Made by a program: the position numbers and the translations under genes. Positions 21,435 to 32,575 of a stretch of 64,000 nt of DNA are shown piece after piece (the stretch's first letter is position 1; each line of letters opens with the position of its first letter). The notes under the pieces are model-generated. The model was not told the DNA's origin and ran no database searches. It saw nothing but the letters and a program-made list of their open reading frames with translations. This DNA is from Plantago major. Taxonomy: Eukaryota > Streptophyta > Magnoliopsida > Lamiales > Plantaginaceae. The stretch covers positions 20,402,765 through 20,466,764 of the forward strand of contig CM048840.1 of the NCBI GenBank assembly GCA_026545765.1, read 5' to 3'.

Positions 21435-23012
21435 TGTTGGTCCAGATAACGGCAAAGTAAAAGACTAGAGGGGGGGGGGGGGGGTGAATAGTCTTTTAAA
21501 ACTTTTGTCGATAAACACAGTTTCTCAGATATCTGTGAGGATATCTGATACTTAATTTCAGAGAGCAGAAGACTTTTCTGTGATAAGTGCACGTGCTCAG
21601 CAAGATAGGTGTAAATACTTTGCAAGGTAAATAAAGCAAGTAATAAATTGCAGAAAGTAAATAACACAAGTCTTTTTATAGTGGTATCTGAAGGTGGCGC
21701 AATCCTTCAACTAATCCACTTCGGCCTTTCTCAGACCTAGAATCCACTAAGACAGATAATTGATGTAACCTTACAAATATCTTCTCTCGATTCCTAAATA
21801 CACTAGGTTCCCAACCAAGTGTCCCCCCCTGAGTTATTCCCCGGTTTTCACAGCCAAGTACATTCTATACTCAGAAACCTTTTTCCTGGAGTTGTTCCTT
21901 AGTTTCCCAAACTAAGTACTTTCTGTACTCCACTCCGATTAAGGTGTTGGTTAAGGTAGTTTGTCAGGTGAGCTTCTTTAATAACTTGTTCAGTTATGCA
22001 GATAGCTTTGAGAATCAAGTATACTTAATACACTTTGCAATGTATGGTATCTTCTTCTTTACTGACCCAAGTATATGATAAATGTTCAAGAGAATGAATC
22101 TCAGATATCAAATCTTAATTCAACTCTTTCACAAATAGCAATGCTTGTTATGGATCAGGACACTTAGAACTTTTGTGCTACTTAGAATCAAGAGCTTTGG
22201 TCGCAACAGAAAGCTTGAAGGTAAGTATTATGCTTGAGAGAACTTGTGAGAGTAATCAATGTAAGTTCAGTGTTCTAAGTTCTGTGTGTTCTCAAGCAGT
22301 CTAAGTGTTGATATTTATAGATGAATTTGAGTGTCGTTTGAATAGTATCCGTTAGGCTTAAATCAAATTCAAACTATTGATATCTTCAGAAGCTACCGTT
22401 TTTGTTCAGACATCTCTGTCCGAGCATTTAATGCATTGTACTATACTTTGTCCTGTAGTGCCAACGGAACTATGCATTGTATCAGAGATCTTTATACTAT
22501 CAGATTTCTCTGATGCTGTGCACGTCCTTTTCAAGAGATTATCACAACTCCAGATACCACTTGTTGAAACAACTTGTTATAATATATTTATTTTTGAAAA
22601 CATAGTTTATGTCCAAGGTATCTGAGTGTATATATCTGTGGGCACTTTCCTCGTTTCAGAAACCTTTTATTTCTCAGATATCTTTTGCAACACTGTTTAT
22701 TTAAAAACGCTTGTGTCTTCAAGATATATGGTCATAGGTATCTGAAAACCCTTGTCTTCAGCAATCTTGTGCAGTCTTCAAATCTTCAAATCCGTTGAAC
22801 TTTTCCTGATGGATGCCTTCTTCTTGGTTTTCTTTAGAGGAATAAAAAATTACATTCAGAGACCTAACATCCTATACAAGATTTGCTAGACTATCATACT
22901 TAGTGAGTTTCCTCTTTTACAGTGTTCAAGTGAACCAAGAGTACTAACCAACTTTCTAAGCTAAGATAAGTCATTAGGTTGCTGATCAAAATCTAAACAC
23001 ATATTCCTAACA
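21435..23012 (-). repeat. copia 3' LTR (minus-strand element)
   Basis: 1578 bases. On the element strand it begins TGTTAGGAATATGTG and ends GGACCAACA. A TATA box (CTATAAATAT on the minus strand, about 22311-22320) is intact here but mutated to CTATGAATAT in the other LTR. A poly-G run of 15 (21470-21484) lies near the end. Confidence 0.93.
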
Positions 23013-23030
23013 AATTTCCCCCATTTTGAT
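23013..23030 (-). other. copia polypurine tract
   Basis: The reverse complement reads AAAATGGGGGAAATT directly before the 3' LTR, the position and composition of the plus-strand primer of LTR retrotransposons. Confidence 0.85.
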
Positions 23031-23473
23031 CAGTCAACGATGACTATCTGACCTATTACAAATCTGGATGAGGAAACAATCCACCACTTAATCATTTCTT
23101 ATGATCTTTTAATTCATATAATTAAGTGCAGAAAGTAAACATCAACCAAATCACAAGGTGTGATCTTTGCTGATAAGTTATCTTTTTATAGATTGATATC
23201 TGAGAGTAGGTTCATCAGATATGTTACAATGAAAATTCAGATAACTTTTACAAGATAAAACAACAATTTAGTGCAGTCAGCAAGATACAAAATACATAGT
23301 AAATTAGGACAACAGGACCAAGCTCCAAGTAGACATCCTAATAAACTAGTCTTCAAGTCTTCAAATCTTCAGCAGCTCCAAGGATCAATTTGCATACTCC
23401 CTATCTCCAAATCTTTTGATATCATCTGAGTAGTCATAGAGCAAGGTTCTGACCAACATCTCAGTGTCTCTGG

Positions 23474-26400
23474 CTAACCACATACTTCTTTGTATGATTT
23501 GGTGGGATTCTTCTTAGCAAAGTGTTTGACCCATAAATACTTTCCCCATTTCCAGGCATGCTCAATTCTGATATCTGATAGCTTGAAGTAATCATATATG
23601 ATCCTCAGATATCTGATGTCACCCTTGTATTGATCTTCAGTCATGTAGAATGACTCAAAGGGTTCCACAACAAGTCTTGGCCTTGTGCCTGTTCCAGTGA
23701 GGTTTGGGACTTTATGCACATCATTAGGTTTTCCATAAGGACATTCATCATTAAGGTCCTTCCTCATGGCTTCAACTCTCTTGACAACTTCAAAATCCAA
23801 CCAAGATTTGACATGATTGGTGTTGATCAAGATTGGCTTATCTTTTCTCCATGCCATAAGTTGTTGATGGATGGGTACTGGAAATCTTTTTCATTTACAA
23901 GCAAGTGCTTGAGTTCCAGTATCCAGTATCCATTCCTCTGATGAATACACCTATAGGAGGAGGAGTTCTTGTCAGTCTTCACATACTCAATTCTGGCTTC
24001 TTCTGGCCTGAGTGGAAGTTGACCTTTTCTTCTTTCAGCTCTCAATCTATTCCTCCTTTGCCTTGAGTTTTCCCTTGGATTGCTTGAAGAACCACTCTGG
24101 ATAGACTTGGTATTTCCAGAGGGTGTTTTAGCTGCCAAAGGCTTTGCAGCTATGGGCTCAGTTAGGTTATCAATTTTTCTTTTTTTTTTTGTGAAGAGGA
24201 GATTCATCTTCATCAGTCCCTTCATCATCAACAAGAAGATTAATTCTTGTGAGAGTTTTGCAGCCTTCTTCATTGCCCAGGGATTTGATTTGGCCTTCTT
24301 CTTCTTCCTCTCCAGAAGACTCATCAATCCCTCTTACTTGTCTTCTCCTTGGAGCCTTGGTACTCCTTGGAGGTTTCTGTGCTCTGGCCCTTGTTGTCAT
24401 TCCTTTTTCAGGAAGTTGCTGAGTGGTGGCCACTATCTGTAGGGCAGTCTGACTGGAGGAGGGCTTATTAATTCTGAGAGTGGGTGTTCAGATTTTCTTT
24501 TGTTTCCTCTTCCTCTTCCTCTCTGAGCATCTTGAAATCCTTCCCCCTTAGTCATTGTTGACTGACTAAGAATCACAAAGGATTCTGAAAGGGAGTCAAA
24601 GTTGCCTTGCAGATAGTTAGCAAAGAACCAACCTTCCAGATTGACCTTGAGCTCCTGATTTTGTTTGATAAGATCTGTTTCCTTATCAGTGAGCTCTGCC
24701 AGTGGGCCTTGAGTAACATCTGCTTTTTCAGCAGCATAGCTAGCCTCATTGAGGACTTTTTCAGCAAGATTATTGTCATCATCCCTTACCATGCCTAGGT
24801 CTCTCTGAGCAATGACCAAGCTTGTTGTTCTTTGAGTGATTAACTCAGTGAACTTTTTCATTTCAGCAGGGACTGATGCAATTACTTCTTCATTTTGTTG
24901 AGACAACTCCTTTCTTAGAGTTGCCAGAACCTGGTATCTGGCCATGTAATCATGGGACTTGAGATTTGGTTTCTTACTGAAGCTTTGAGGGGCTATCGGT
25001 TTTCTCTTTAAGTGAGAAACTCCCAAGTGAACATTTGCATGTTCTGCCAAGGTTCTGTCTTCTTCATCATCTGAGTCATCAGCCCAGTGATCTTCATCCT
25101 CTTGTACTTCTTCATCAAGGTTTCTGAAGGCGGCAACCATCTCAGATATGGGTTTCTTGCATTTGGAGGATGGTTTCTTTGGTGAAGATGAAGCTTTAGC
25201 ATCATGCTTTGCTTCAGATGCTTGTTTAGCATCTAGCTCCTTAGTAATATAGTCAACAACGTCCCGGAGCTCTTTAATCTCAGAGTAAGCTTGCGTTTCC
25301 TTGCGTGTTTGTTCTTCAAGTTTGTCTAGCTTAACTCTGGATTCAGCTATCTTTTCTTCCAGTTGAAGATGTAGCTGTTGTTCTTCCTCCAACAGTTGTT
25401 TGAGTTGAGCAACTCTGGATTGTGCATCTGATATTTTTTGAGTGTTGTTCTCAGAGTGATCAACTACTTGTTCAGTAGAGTCCTTGTGTTGGGGAGATGG
25501 ATGGGTAGATTTCTGAGGAGATGGAGGAGGGGATTGCTGTGATGTCCTCTCAGTGTGCTTTTCAGCAGCTGAGACATTGTTTCCTTGTGGAATCCCTCCT
25601 GTCCCTAGTGCAGGGGAATCATAATCATCTTTCTTATCCTCATCCTTGTGATGGTCAGAAGGAGGATCTTCATAATTGTTCTCATCAGTCTCCTTCTCTT
25701 CTTCATCTTCAGAGACCAGATTGATCACTTCTGGAATAGTGATCATTTGCCCATTTACCTCCTCTTGTTCAGAGGGTATGCATTGTAAGGTCTGGGGCAA
25801 AGTAGGCTTGAATGCCATCTGCATTCTGGTCTGACCATCTGCCTTTTCAAAAGCTTCTATGAGCTTGTGTGCAGCTTCTTTGTGTAGTTTGGTTTCTGAG
25901 TTACCTAAATGATTACATCAGGCTCAGATACTTGTACTACTGAGGTAGGGGGTTCCTCAGATATCTTGTTGTGAGGTGGGGACTTGGTAGTCTGGTCCTC
26001 ATCAACCTTTCTTTCTGCTTGAACCTGAGATTAGAAACATAACACTTAGGAAATTTTATCAAGAAAAATTTTATTGACAAGTCAGATATCTGAGAGGTCA
26101 ATTACCTCTGTTGGAGGCTCAGATACTTGTCTCTCAGAGACCTGTGCAGTCTCTGGAATCTTTTCTTGTGATGAAGACCTTGATGCCTCATCAATTTTCA
26201 TATGTTGTGAGGATTGAGTGGGCAACTCCTCAACAACTTCTACTTCTTTTTGAACCTGTTAAGTAGAATGTGTTAGTTTGAGAAAAATGATCAGAGATTT
26301 GTTCTTTGAAGAATATAGATATCTGAATGAAATACCTTCTCTATAGAAGATTCAGATACTCGTTCTTCAGAGACCTTGGAAGTCTCTGGATTCCTCTCTG

Positions 26401-28596
26401 AAGAGATAGACTTTTCAGTCTCTTCATTTTTTTCTCAGTTGGAGCTTATTAGAAACAAACACTTATTAGTCAAGTGTATAAAGCACATATCTGAGTTATA
26501 TCTTAAGGAATTATTTTCTACCTGTGAGACAGGCTCCTGTTCCTTAAGTGGTGAGGCTATGGAAGCCTCCTTCTCAGATTCTGAGGTAAGCTTTGCAGCT
26601 TCCTCTTGTTGTTGTATTTCTAAGTCAGCCTGTAACAAAGAAATTATAATAAGTAACAAGATTTAGGCATAAGTTATCACAAGTAAAGAGTTAAACCATT
26701 CAGCTACTTGAGCTTTGTCAGGCTGACTGGTCTCTGGAACTTGTGAAGTTTCCATGCATTGGTCTTGTTGTTCTTAGACCACTTCTTTGTTGGAAGTTTC
26801 AGGTACTTCAGACCTTTCCTAAGTATGCAACTCAGTTTCCTCCCCTGGTTGATCATTCTGAGTAGATGTCTCAGTTTGATCCCTCCTAGGAGTTGGGGAA
26901 CCTGGTCTTTTGCAGGTTTTTCTTCAGCAGGGAAAGATGCTGGTGTCTGTAACTCAAGTATCATTTCAGTAGTATCCACATCTGGCTGTTGTGGTTGTTG
27001 TGCTTGAGACAAACTGTTGAGTGTTGAGGCAATGGCAGTATCCTCCAACACTAGTGTATCACTCATCAGAGCATATTCAATATGCTTCAGTCTTTCCTGT
27101 TCTGATGGTGTAATTTATCCAGTGACCTTGGACACAGTTGCTTCTTCAGCAACCTTTGAAACAGGTGCTTGTTCAGCAACCTGTGGTGTAGGTTCTTCTT
27201 CAGATACCTCTACACTAGTTACTTTTTCAGTAACCTTAGCCCCTTTTGATTTCTCTAGGACTTGAGAGATGACTAAATCATCATCTTCATCGTCAGAGCT
27301 CTCATAAGCATTAGGAACTAATTGGTCCATAATCCCTGCGGTTTCTGCAGATAGGGTTTGGTATCTATCACTACTTTCATTAGCAGCATTGATAAGTTCA
27401 TCAGCAAGGCTTTTGGTAGTAGTTTTAACATTTCTGAAAGCACTTTCTCTTGCTGAGTCTACTTGTTCAGTAGACGATACCTCTTTTGCAGCATTGATGA
27501 GTTCATCTGCAGCGGCGGCAGGTATCTGGGAATCGACAACCACAATGGGTGTGTCTTCTGATTTGCCAGCAGACTTCTTTCGTGAAGTTCTGGGCTTTTT
27601 GGTCGCAACCTTTCCCTTAGATACCTCTTCAGTCTTTCGCTTCTTGGAACCTTTCTGAGATCCAGTAACCTTTTTCATCAAGTTTGTATACTCATATTTG
27701 TAGAGTAGGTTACTGTTGGCTATGTTAGCCTTCTCTCTGAGCTAAATGCCAAGCTTCTCCAGCAAGTAGCATATCTTTAGACCATAACTCACTGTGGCCT
27801 TTGGCTCAGCAAGTCCCTTAGCGATTTTAGGCTCAAAGCCTTGAATCTTCTTCACAAACTTCATAAAGGCGTACTTGCCCCAATTGAAAGGGTTTTCCAG
27901 CCTTTTGTCTTGTTGTTGCAACAAGAACATCATCATCCATCGTTCTTGGCTTATTTGGTCAGCACCTCCTTGTAGACCATCAAAGCATCTGTGAAGAATG
28001 CATGCCAACACATCCCAGTGAACTAACAGATGTCTGATTCTGATGTCAGCAAGCTTGAAATCAGTGGGTGTATCTTGTTTGTCAGTGTCACACACACCAC
28101 TGTACAACTGTTTTACACCTTCAAGGAGATCTTCATCCTTGGTGTCTATTTCAAAATCCTTTCCAAGATTTTGAAGATCAAACATCTTACAGAAAGTTGT
28201 TAAGTCCAAAAGTATTTCCTTTCCTTGGACCTTAGTTTTGATAGACACTATTGCAGTGCCTTCAGAAACACATGATATAATTCTGGAGTTGTTATAGAAT
28301 TCTAACACATCCAGTGAAGAAATTCCACTTGGAAGAGCTGATAGAAAACCCTTGATTTGTGCCTTTTTAAGCATGTCAAGAATCAGTTTTCTATCGGCTT
28401 GGTTTTCAACAGCATCCGTGAGGTATTCCTCAATCATGGCACCACCCCAAATCATCCTGTGATTTGAAGTCCAATGATCGGGATTAAAGTCTCCTACCAA
28501 TCGATTGTTCACTATAACCAACTCTGGTGCTTGCTTTTCAGCAGTACTAGTGGTAGAAGATTGGGATTTCTGGGTAGACGAACGCTTAGGAGCCAT
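23474..28596 (-). pseudogene. extra multi-exon gene downstream of copia pol
   Basis: From ATG 28596 (MAPKRSSTQKS) a frame continues to about 27115 and on to 26900. It begins with a globular domain (28500-27740) of the 'putative plant transposon protein' kind, followed by Lys/Ser and acidic coiled-coil segments. Four mini-exons follow (25917-26629, listed separately), then a long acidic coiled-coil region (25890-24470), a basic region with poly-Lys (24430-24170), and a C-terminal globular domain (23880-23474, ends NPTKSYKEVCG). Breaks: nonsense codons near 27740 (probably CAG to TAG) and 27113, and frameshifts near 26890, 25900, 24470, 24185 (in an A run) and 23870. No signal peptide or membrane segment is evident, so it does not look like a classic env protein. 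Sireviruses often carry an extra gene here; its function is unknown. Confidence 0.75.
25917..26629 (-). repeat. array of four phase-0 mini-exons in the copia extra gene
   Basis: Read on the minus strand: exon a 26629-26522 (36 codons), exon b 26444-26336 (109 bases; 36 codons plus one extra A in a run of seven), exon c 26255-26106 (50 codons), exon d 26024-25917 (36 codons by alignment). Each is preceded by a pyrimidine-rich AG acceptor and followed by a GT donor, with introns of about 77-81 bases, or about 80 between b and c. Exons b, c and d end with VSE-type motifs (RVSESSIEK, QVSEPPTE, QVSEPD); c and d both start with VQ-E at identical boundaries. Phase-0 ends and equal sizes suggest tandem exon duplication. 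Confidence 0.7.
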
Positions 28597-28599
28597 CTC

Positions 28600-28775
28600 T
28601 TTATATAGTACAAGTGTTTGAAAGTTTGAAAGAGATTTGGGTGAGAGATTAGTGATTCTTTCCAGAAAAAAAACAGAGATTTGCAGAGGTTGAAGAATGA
28701 TTTTTGCTATTCTTGTGCAAGTCAAAATGTGGGATTAGGCGAAAGTAATTTCTTTTGCCAAAATCCTATATATAT
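28600..28775 (-). promoter_or_regulatory. candidate internal promoter of the copia extra gene
   Basis: CTATATATATAGG on the minus strand (about 28763-28775) lies about 170 bases before the ATG at 28596. A second TATATAAAG is directly next to the ATG (about 28600-28608). The CT-rich stretch between resembles a plant leader. This suggests the extra gene may have its own transcript rather than splicing from the full-length RNA. Confidence 0.45.
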
Positions 28776-29280
28776 AGCAACGTAATTCTAACAAACATAT
28801 ACATACAAATTAGTTTTGTATGTACGTATCTGTGAATTGCAGTATGGCGTGGGTAAAAGTTTGTTCGGCATTAAATGCATAGTGGACCATGTCGGAATTT
28901 TAACAGTCCACTATTTACAGAGAATTTATCTCCGCCGTTAAGATCAATTGCCCATTTCATCAAGGGTCACCATTGCTTCTTTAGCAATGATCACAATCAA
29001 CAATTGTAATTGTGCCCATTTAATGAATTTTGGCTATTTAGCTATCTGAATCATGTTTCTGTGTGAATGAGAATACTGTTTGTATCTGAGTCTATCTTAT
29101 ACTTGTTGTCTTTTCACAGTTTTACACAAAGATAGAAATAATACAAATTTCAAGATAGTAGTTGACTGTAGACAGTTGTACTATTCTCTTTTGTGTTCCC
29201 CCTCACTGAGTGATCTAGATATCTGAGTACCCATCTCAGAAATCTTCAAATAGCTATTTTACCCTTTAGCCTTTGGTTTC

Positions 29281-29366
29281 TGGATACCCGTTCCAGATTC
29301 CTTTTCCCTGGATACCCGTTCCAGATTCCTCTTCTCTGGATACCCGTTCCAGATTCCTCTTTTCCC
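29281..29366 (+). repeat. 28-base tandem repeat, three copies, after copia pol
   Basis: Copies start at 29281, 29309 and 29337, each beginning TGGATACCCGTTCCAGATTC. The period is exactly 28 bases. It lies just downstream (element sense) of the pol stop at about 29401 and before the extra gene. Confidence 0.95.
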
Positions 29367-29400
29367 TCATTTGATATCTTCTTCAGATATCTGAACTTTT

Positions 29401-32400
29401 TCAGTTCTTTGGTAGCTCCATTAGTCCAAGACTATGTCTTAAGGCTAAGAATCTACTTTCTTGTAGTGGCTTAGTGAAGATATCTGCAAGTTGGTCTTCA
29501 GTACCAATCTTGAGTATCTCTATATTGCCTTTTTCAACATGGTCTCTGATGAAGTGGTGTCTAACATCAATGTGCTTTGTTCTTGCATGAAACTTAGGAT
29601 TCTGAGTTATGGCAATAGCAGTTGTGTTGTCACAGAAAATGGGAGTTTTCTCTTCATTGAGTCCAATAGTCTTTGAGTTGTTGTTGTATCCACAATATTT
29701 GTGAAGCACAACACCTAGCAGCAATATATTCAGTCTCTGTGGTAAATGTGGCAATTGAATTTTGTTTCTTGCTGAACCAAGATATCAATCTAGCACCAAG
29801 AAATTGACAAGTTCCTGAGGTGCTTTTTCTATCAAGCAATGATCCAGCATAGTCAGCATCTGAATAGCCAACCAAACATAATCCACTATCTTTTGGATAC
29901 CACAACCCAACTTCTACAGTACCTTTTACATACCTCAATATTTTCATAGCAATGTTGTAGTGTGATTGCATTGGATTTGTCTGAAATCTAGCACACACTC
30001 CAACTGCATATTGAATATCAGGTCTACTTAGAGTGAGGTACAGTAGAGATCCAATCAATTTCCTATACTTGTGTTCTTCAACACTCTTGTCAGATTCAGT
30101 ATAGGTCATTTCATGAGTTCAGTAAAGTCTTCACAAAGTTGCTTGTCTTTAGATCCAAATATAATGTCATCAACATATACTTGAACTAAAAGTAGTTTCC
30201 CATCATGGTTCAATGTGAAGAGTGTTTTATCAACATCTCCTTTATTGAAACCATTTTCTAGTAGGTATCTGGCCAATGTATCATACCATGCTCTTGGAGC
30301 TTGTTTCAGCCCATACAGAGCTTTCTGAAGCTTATAGACCATCCTACTTTCTGAGGAAACTTCAAAACCTGGTGGTTGCTCAACATAGACTTCCTCAGCA
30401 AGTTCACCATTTAGGAATGCACTCTTGACATCCATTTGATAAAGCAGAAAGTCATTATGAGCTGCAAAGGCTAGAAAGAGTCTTATTGCATCCAATCTTG
30501 CAACTGGTGCATAAGATTCATCAAAATCTAGTCCTTCAGTCTGGGTGAATCCCTTGGCAACCAACCTAGCTTTGTTTCTGGTTATTTCACCAGACTCATT
30601 GATTTTGTTTCTGAAAACCCACTTGGTTCCGATTACAGATATTCCGTCAACAAATGGAACCAGTTTCCAGACTTTGTTTCTCTCAAATTGATCCAACTCT
30701 TCTTGCATTGCAGAGATCCAATCTTGATCCTTTAATGCTTCTTCTATAGTTTTTGGTTCAATATTTGAGATGAAACATCCATAGAGACCATTTGCATTTT
30801 CAGCGATTGCTCTTCTAGTTCTAACTCCTTGGTCTATGGGACCAATTACATCCTTTGCATGATGATTTCTTATCCATTTCATAATGGGTTTTGAACTAGT
30901 AGGATCAATATTATTTTGATTTGAATGTGAATCAATATGATCTTGATGGGATACTTGTACAGTATCTGAGATATCTGACACATGGGAAATGCCATGGATA
31001 TCTGACACTTTTTCAATGTTAGAGATATCTGGAACTTGCATGTCAGCAATCTCATTTTCAGATACCTTTTCATGATGAAGGTTCTCAGTAACCTGTTCCA
31101 TTTCTAGAATTCTCATAGGAAATTCTTCATCATGTCTTAGAGTAATCTGGTTGTTACTAAGCAATGGTTGATTTTCATCGTCAGACTCATCCTCTATTTG
31201 AATGATAGAATTGTTTCCTTTTGAGGATCCTTTTTCAGAATCTTTGATCATCAGATCTTTGAACCTATCCGAGAGATCATTATTCAAGGGTACTTTCTTG
31301 TTTCCTTCATAGAATACTACATGAACAGATTCCTCAATCTTTTGCGTTCTTTTGTTGTAGATTCTATAGGCTTTGCTATTCAGAGAATAACCAAGAAATA
31401 CTCCTTCATCTGCCTTTGGTTGACATGTTCTCAAGTATTCTTTTCCATTGTTAAGAATGAAACATCTGCAACCAAACACCCTTAGATGTTTGATACTAGG
31501 GGGTCTACCAATGAAAAGCTCGTAAGGAGTTTTGTCATGGTGTTTGTTAATCAGACATCTATTTTGAGTGTAGCATGTTGTGTTTACAGCTTCAACCCAA
31601 TAGATTTCACTTATTTCAGTGTCAGCGAGCATTGTTCTTGCCGCTTCTTTTAGGGTCCTATTCTTCCTTTCAGCAACACCATTTTGTTGTGGTGTTCTTA
31701 TGGAAGATAGTTGATGTTGATACCTTTGCAGGTACAAAACTCTTTTATGTACTGGTTCACAAACTCGATTCATGGTCTGCGATCGACAGATACCTTGTCA
31801 TTTTTCATGACTTCGAGCTTATTCAGCAAGTTGGGTATCTCAACCCTTGCATCAGATTTGTGTTTGAGAAAGACAACCCAAGTGAATCGTGAGTAATCAT
31901 CAACAACAACCAGACCATACTTCTTTCCTTCATAACTAGTTACAGAGGATTCAAAAAGATCCATATGTAACATTTGCAGTGGCCTTTCAATGGAATGTCT
32001 AGTTTTAGACTTGAAAGATGTTTTGAATTGTTTTCCCATTTGGCAAGCTCAGCATATACCATCTTTTCTATATGCCATTTTGGGTAAACCAACCACCAAC
32101 TCTTTCTTGGCTAGCTTGTTCAGAGTTTTGAAATTCAAGTGACTCATTCTTTTATGCCATAGCCAATTTTCTTCAGCGTGGCCAGATTGACTCACCATGA
32201 GACATTCTTCAGTTGTGGCGGATGCCCAATCAGCAACATAAAGATTTCCTTTATGCCTTGCAACCAAGACTGTCTGCTTTGACTCATTGTCAATCACTTT
32301 GCATAGTTTTGACTTGATCTTGACAGTGTACCCTTTGTCTACTAGTTGACTCATGCTTAGGAGATTATATTTTAATCCCTTTACATGTAGTACTTCAAAG

Positions 32401-32575
32401 ATTGTAAGGGCTCCAAACTTCAGATTGCCAAATCCTATGGTTGGATTTTCATCTCCTCCAACAAACCTGATAATTGGTCCATCATTGCACTTTCTGTAGT
32501 CAATCAGATTTGCTTTGTCTCCTGTCATGTGCTTCCCACATCCACTATCAAAATGACACTTTGGATTAGTCTTTA
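29401..32575 (-). pseudogene. copia pol: protease, integrase, RT, RNase H
   Basis: In order on the minus strand: protease active site FDSGCGKHMTG (about 32560-32530); GAG-pre-integrase and HHCC zinc region (about 32140-32040); integrase core (32000-31600) with Asp in MDLFESS and Glu in QQNGVAERKN; RT (30700-30110) with MDVKSAFLNG and YVDD; RNase H (29860-29400) with CDNTTAIAI and the LADIFTKPL tail. Breaks: a stop inside the integrase zinc finger (32046-32048), a frameshift at the second integrase Asp near 31775, and a deletion of roughly 70-90 residues between the RT block after YVDD and the thumb/connection region (around 30108). A further shift is near 29700. Inactive. Confidence 0.93.

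Noticed and set aside
29455..29475. TTCTTGTAGTG, identical to a CACTA right terminus
   Set aside because: It lies within the conserved end of the copia RNase H domain (codons of the TKPLQESRF stretch), has no subterminal repeats and no GTA/GAT duplication.
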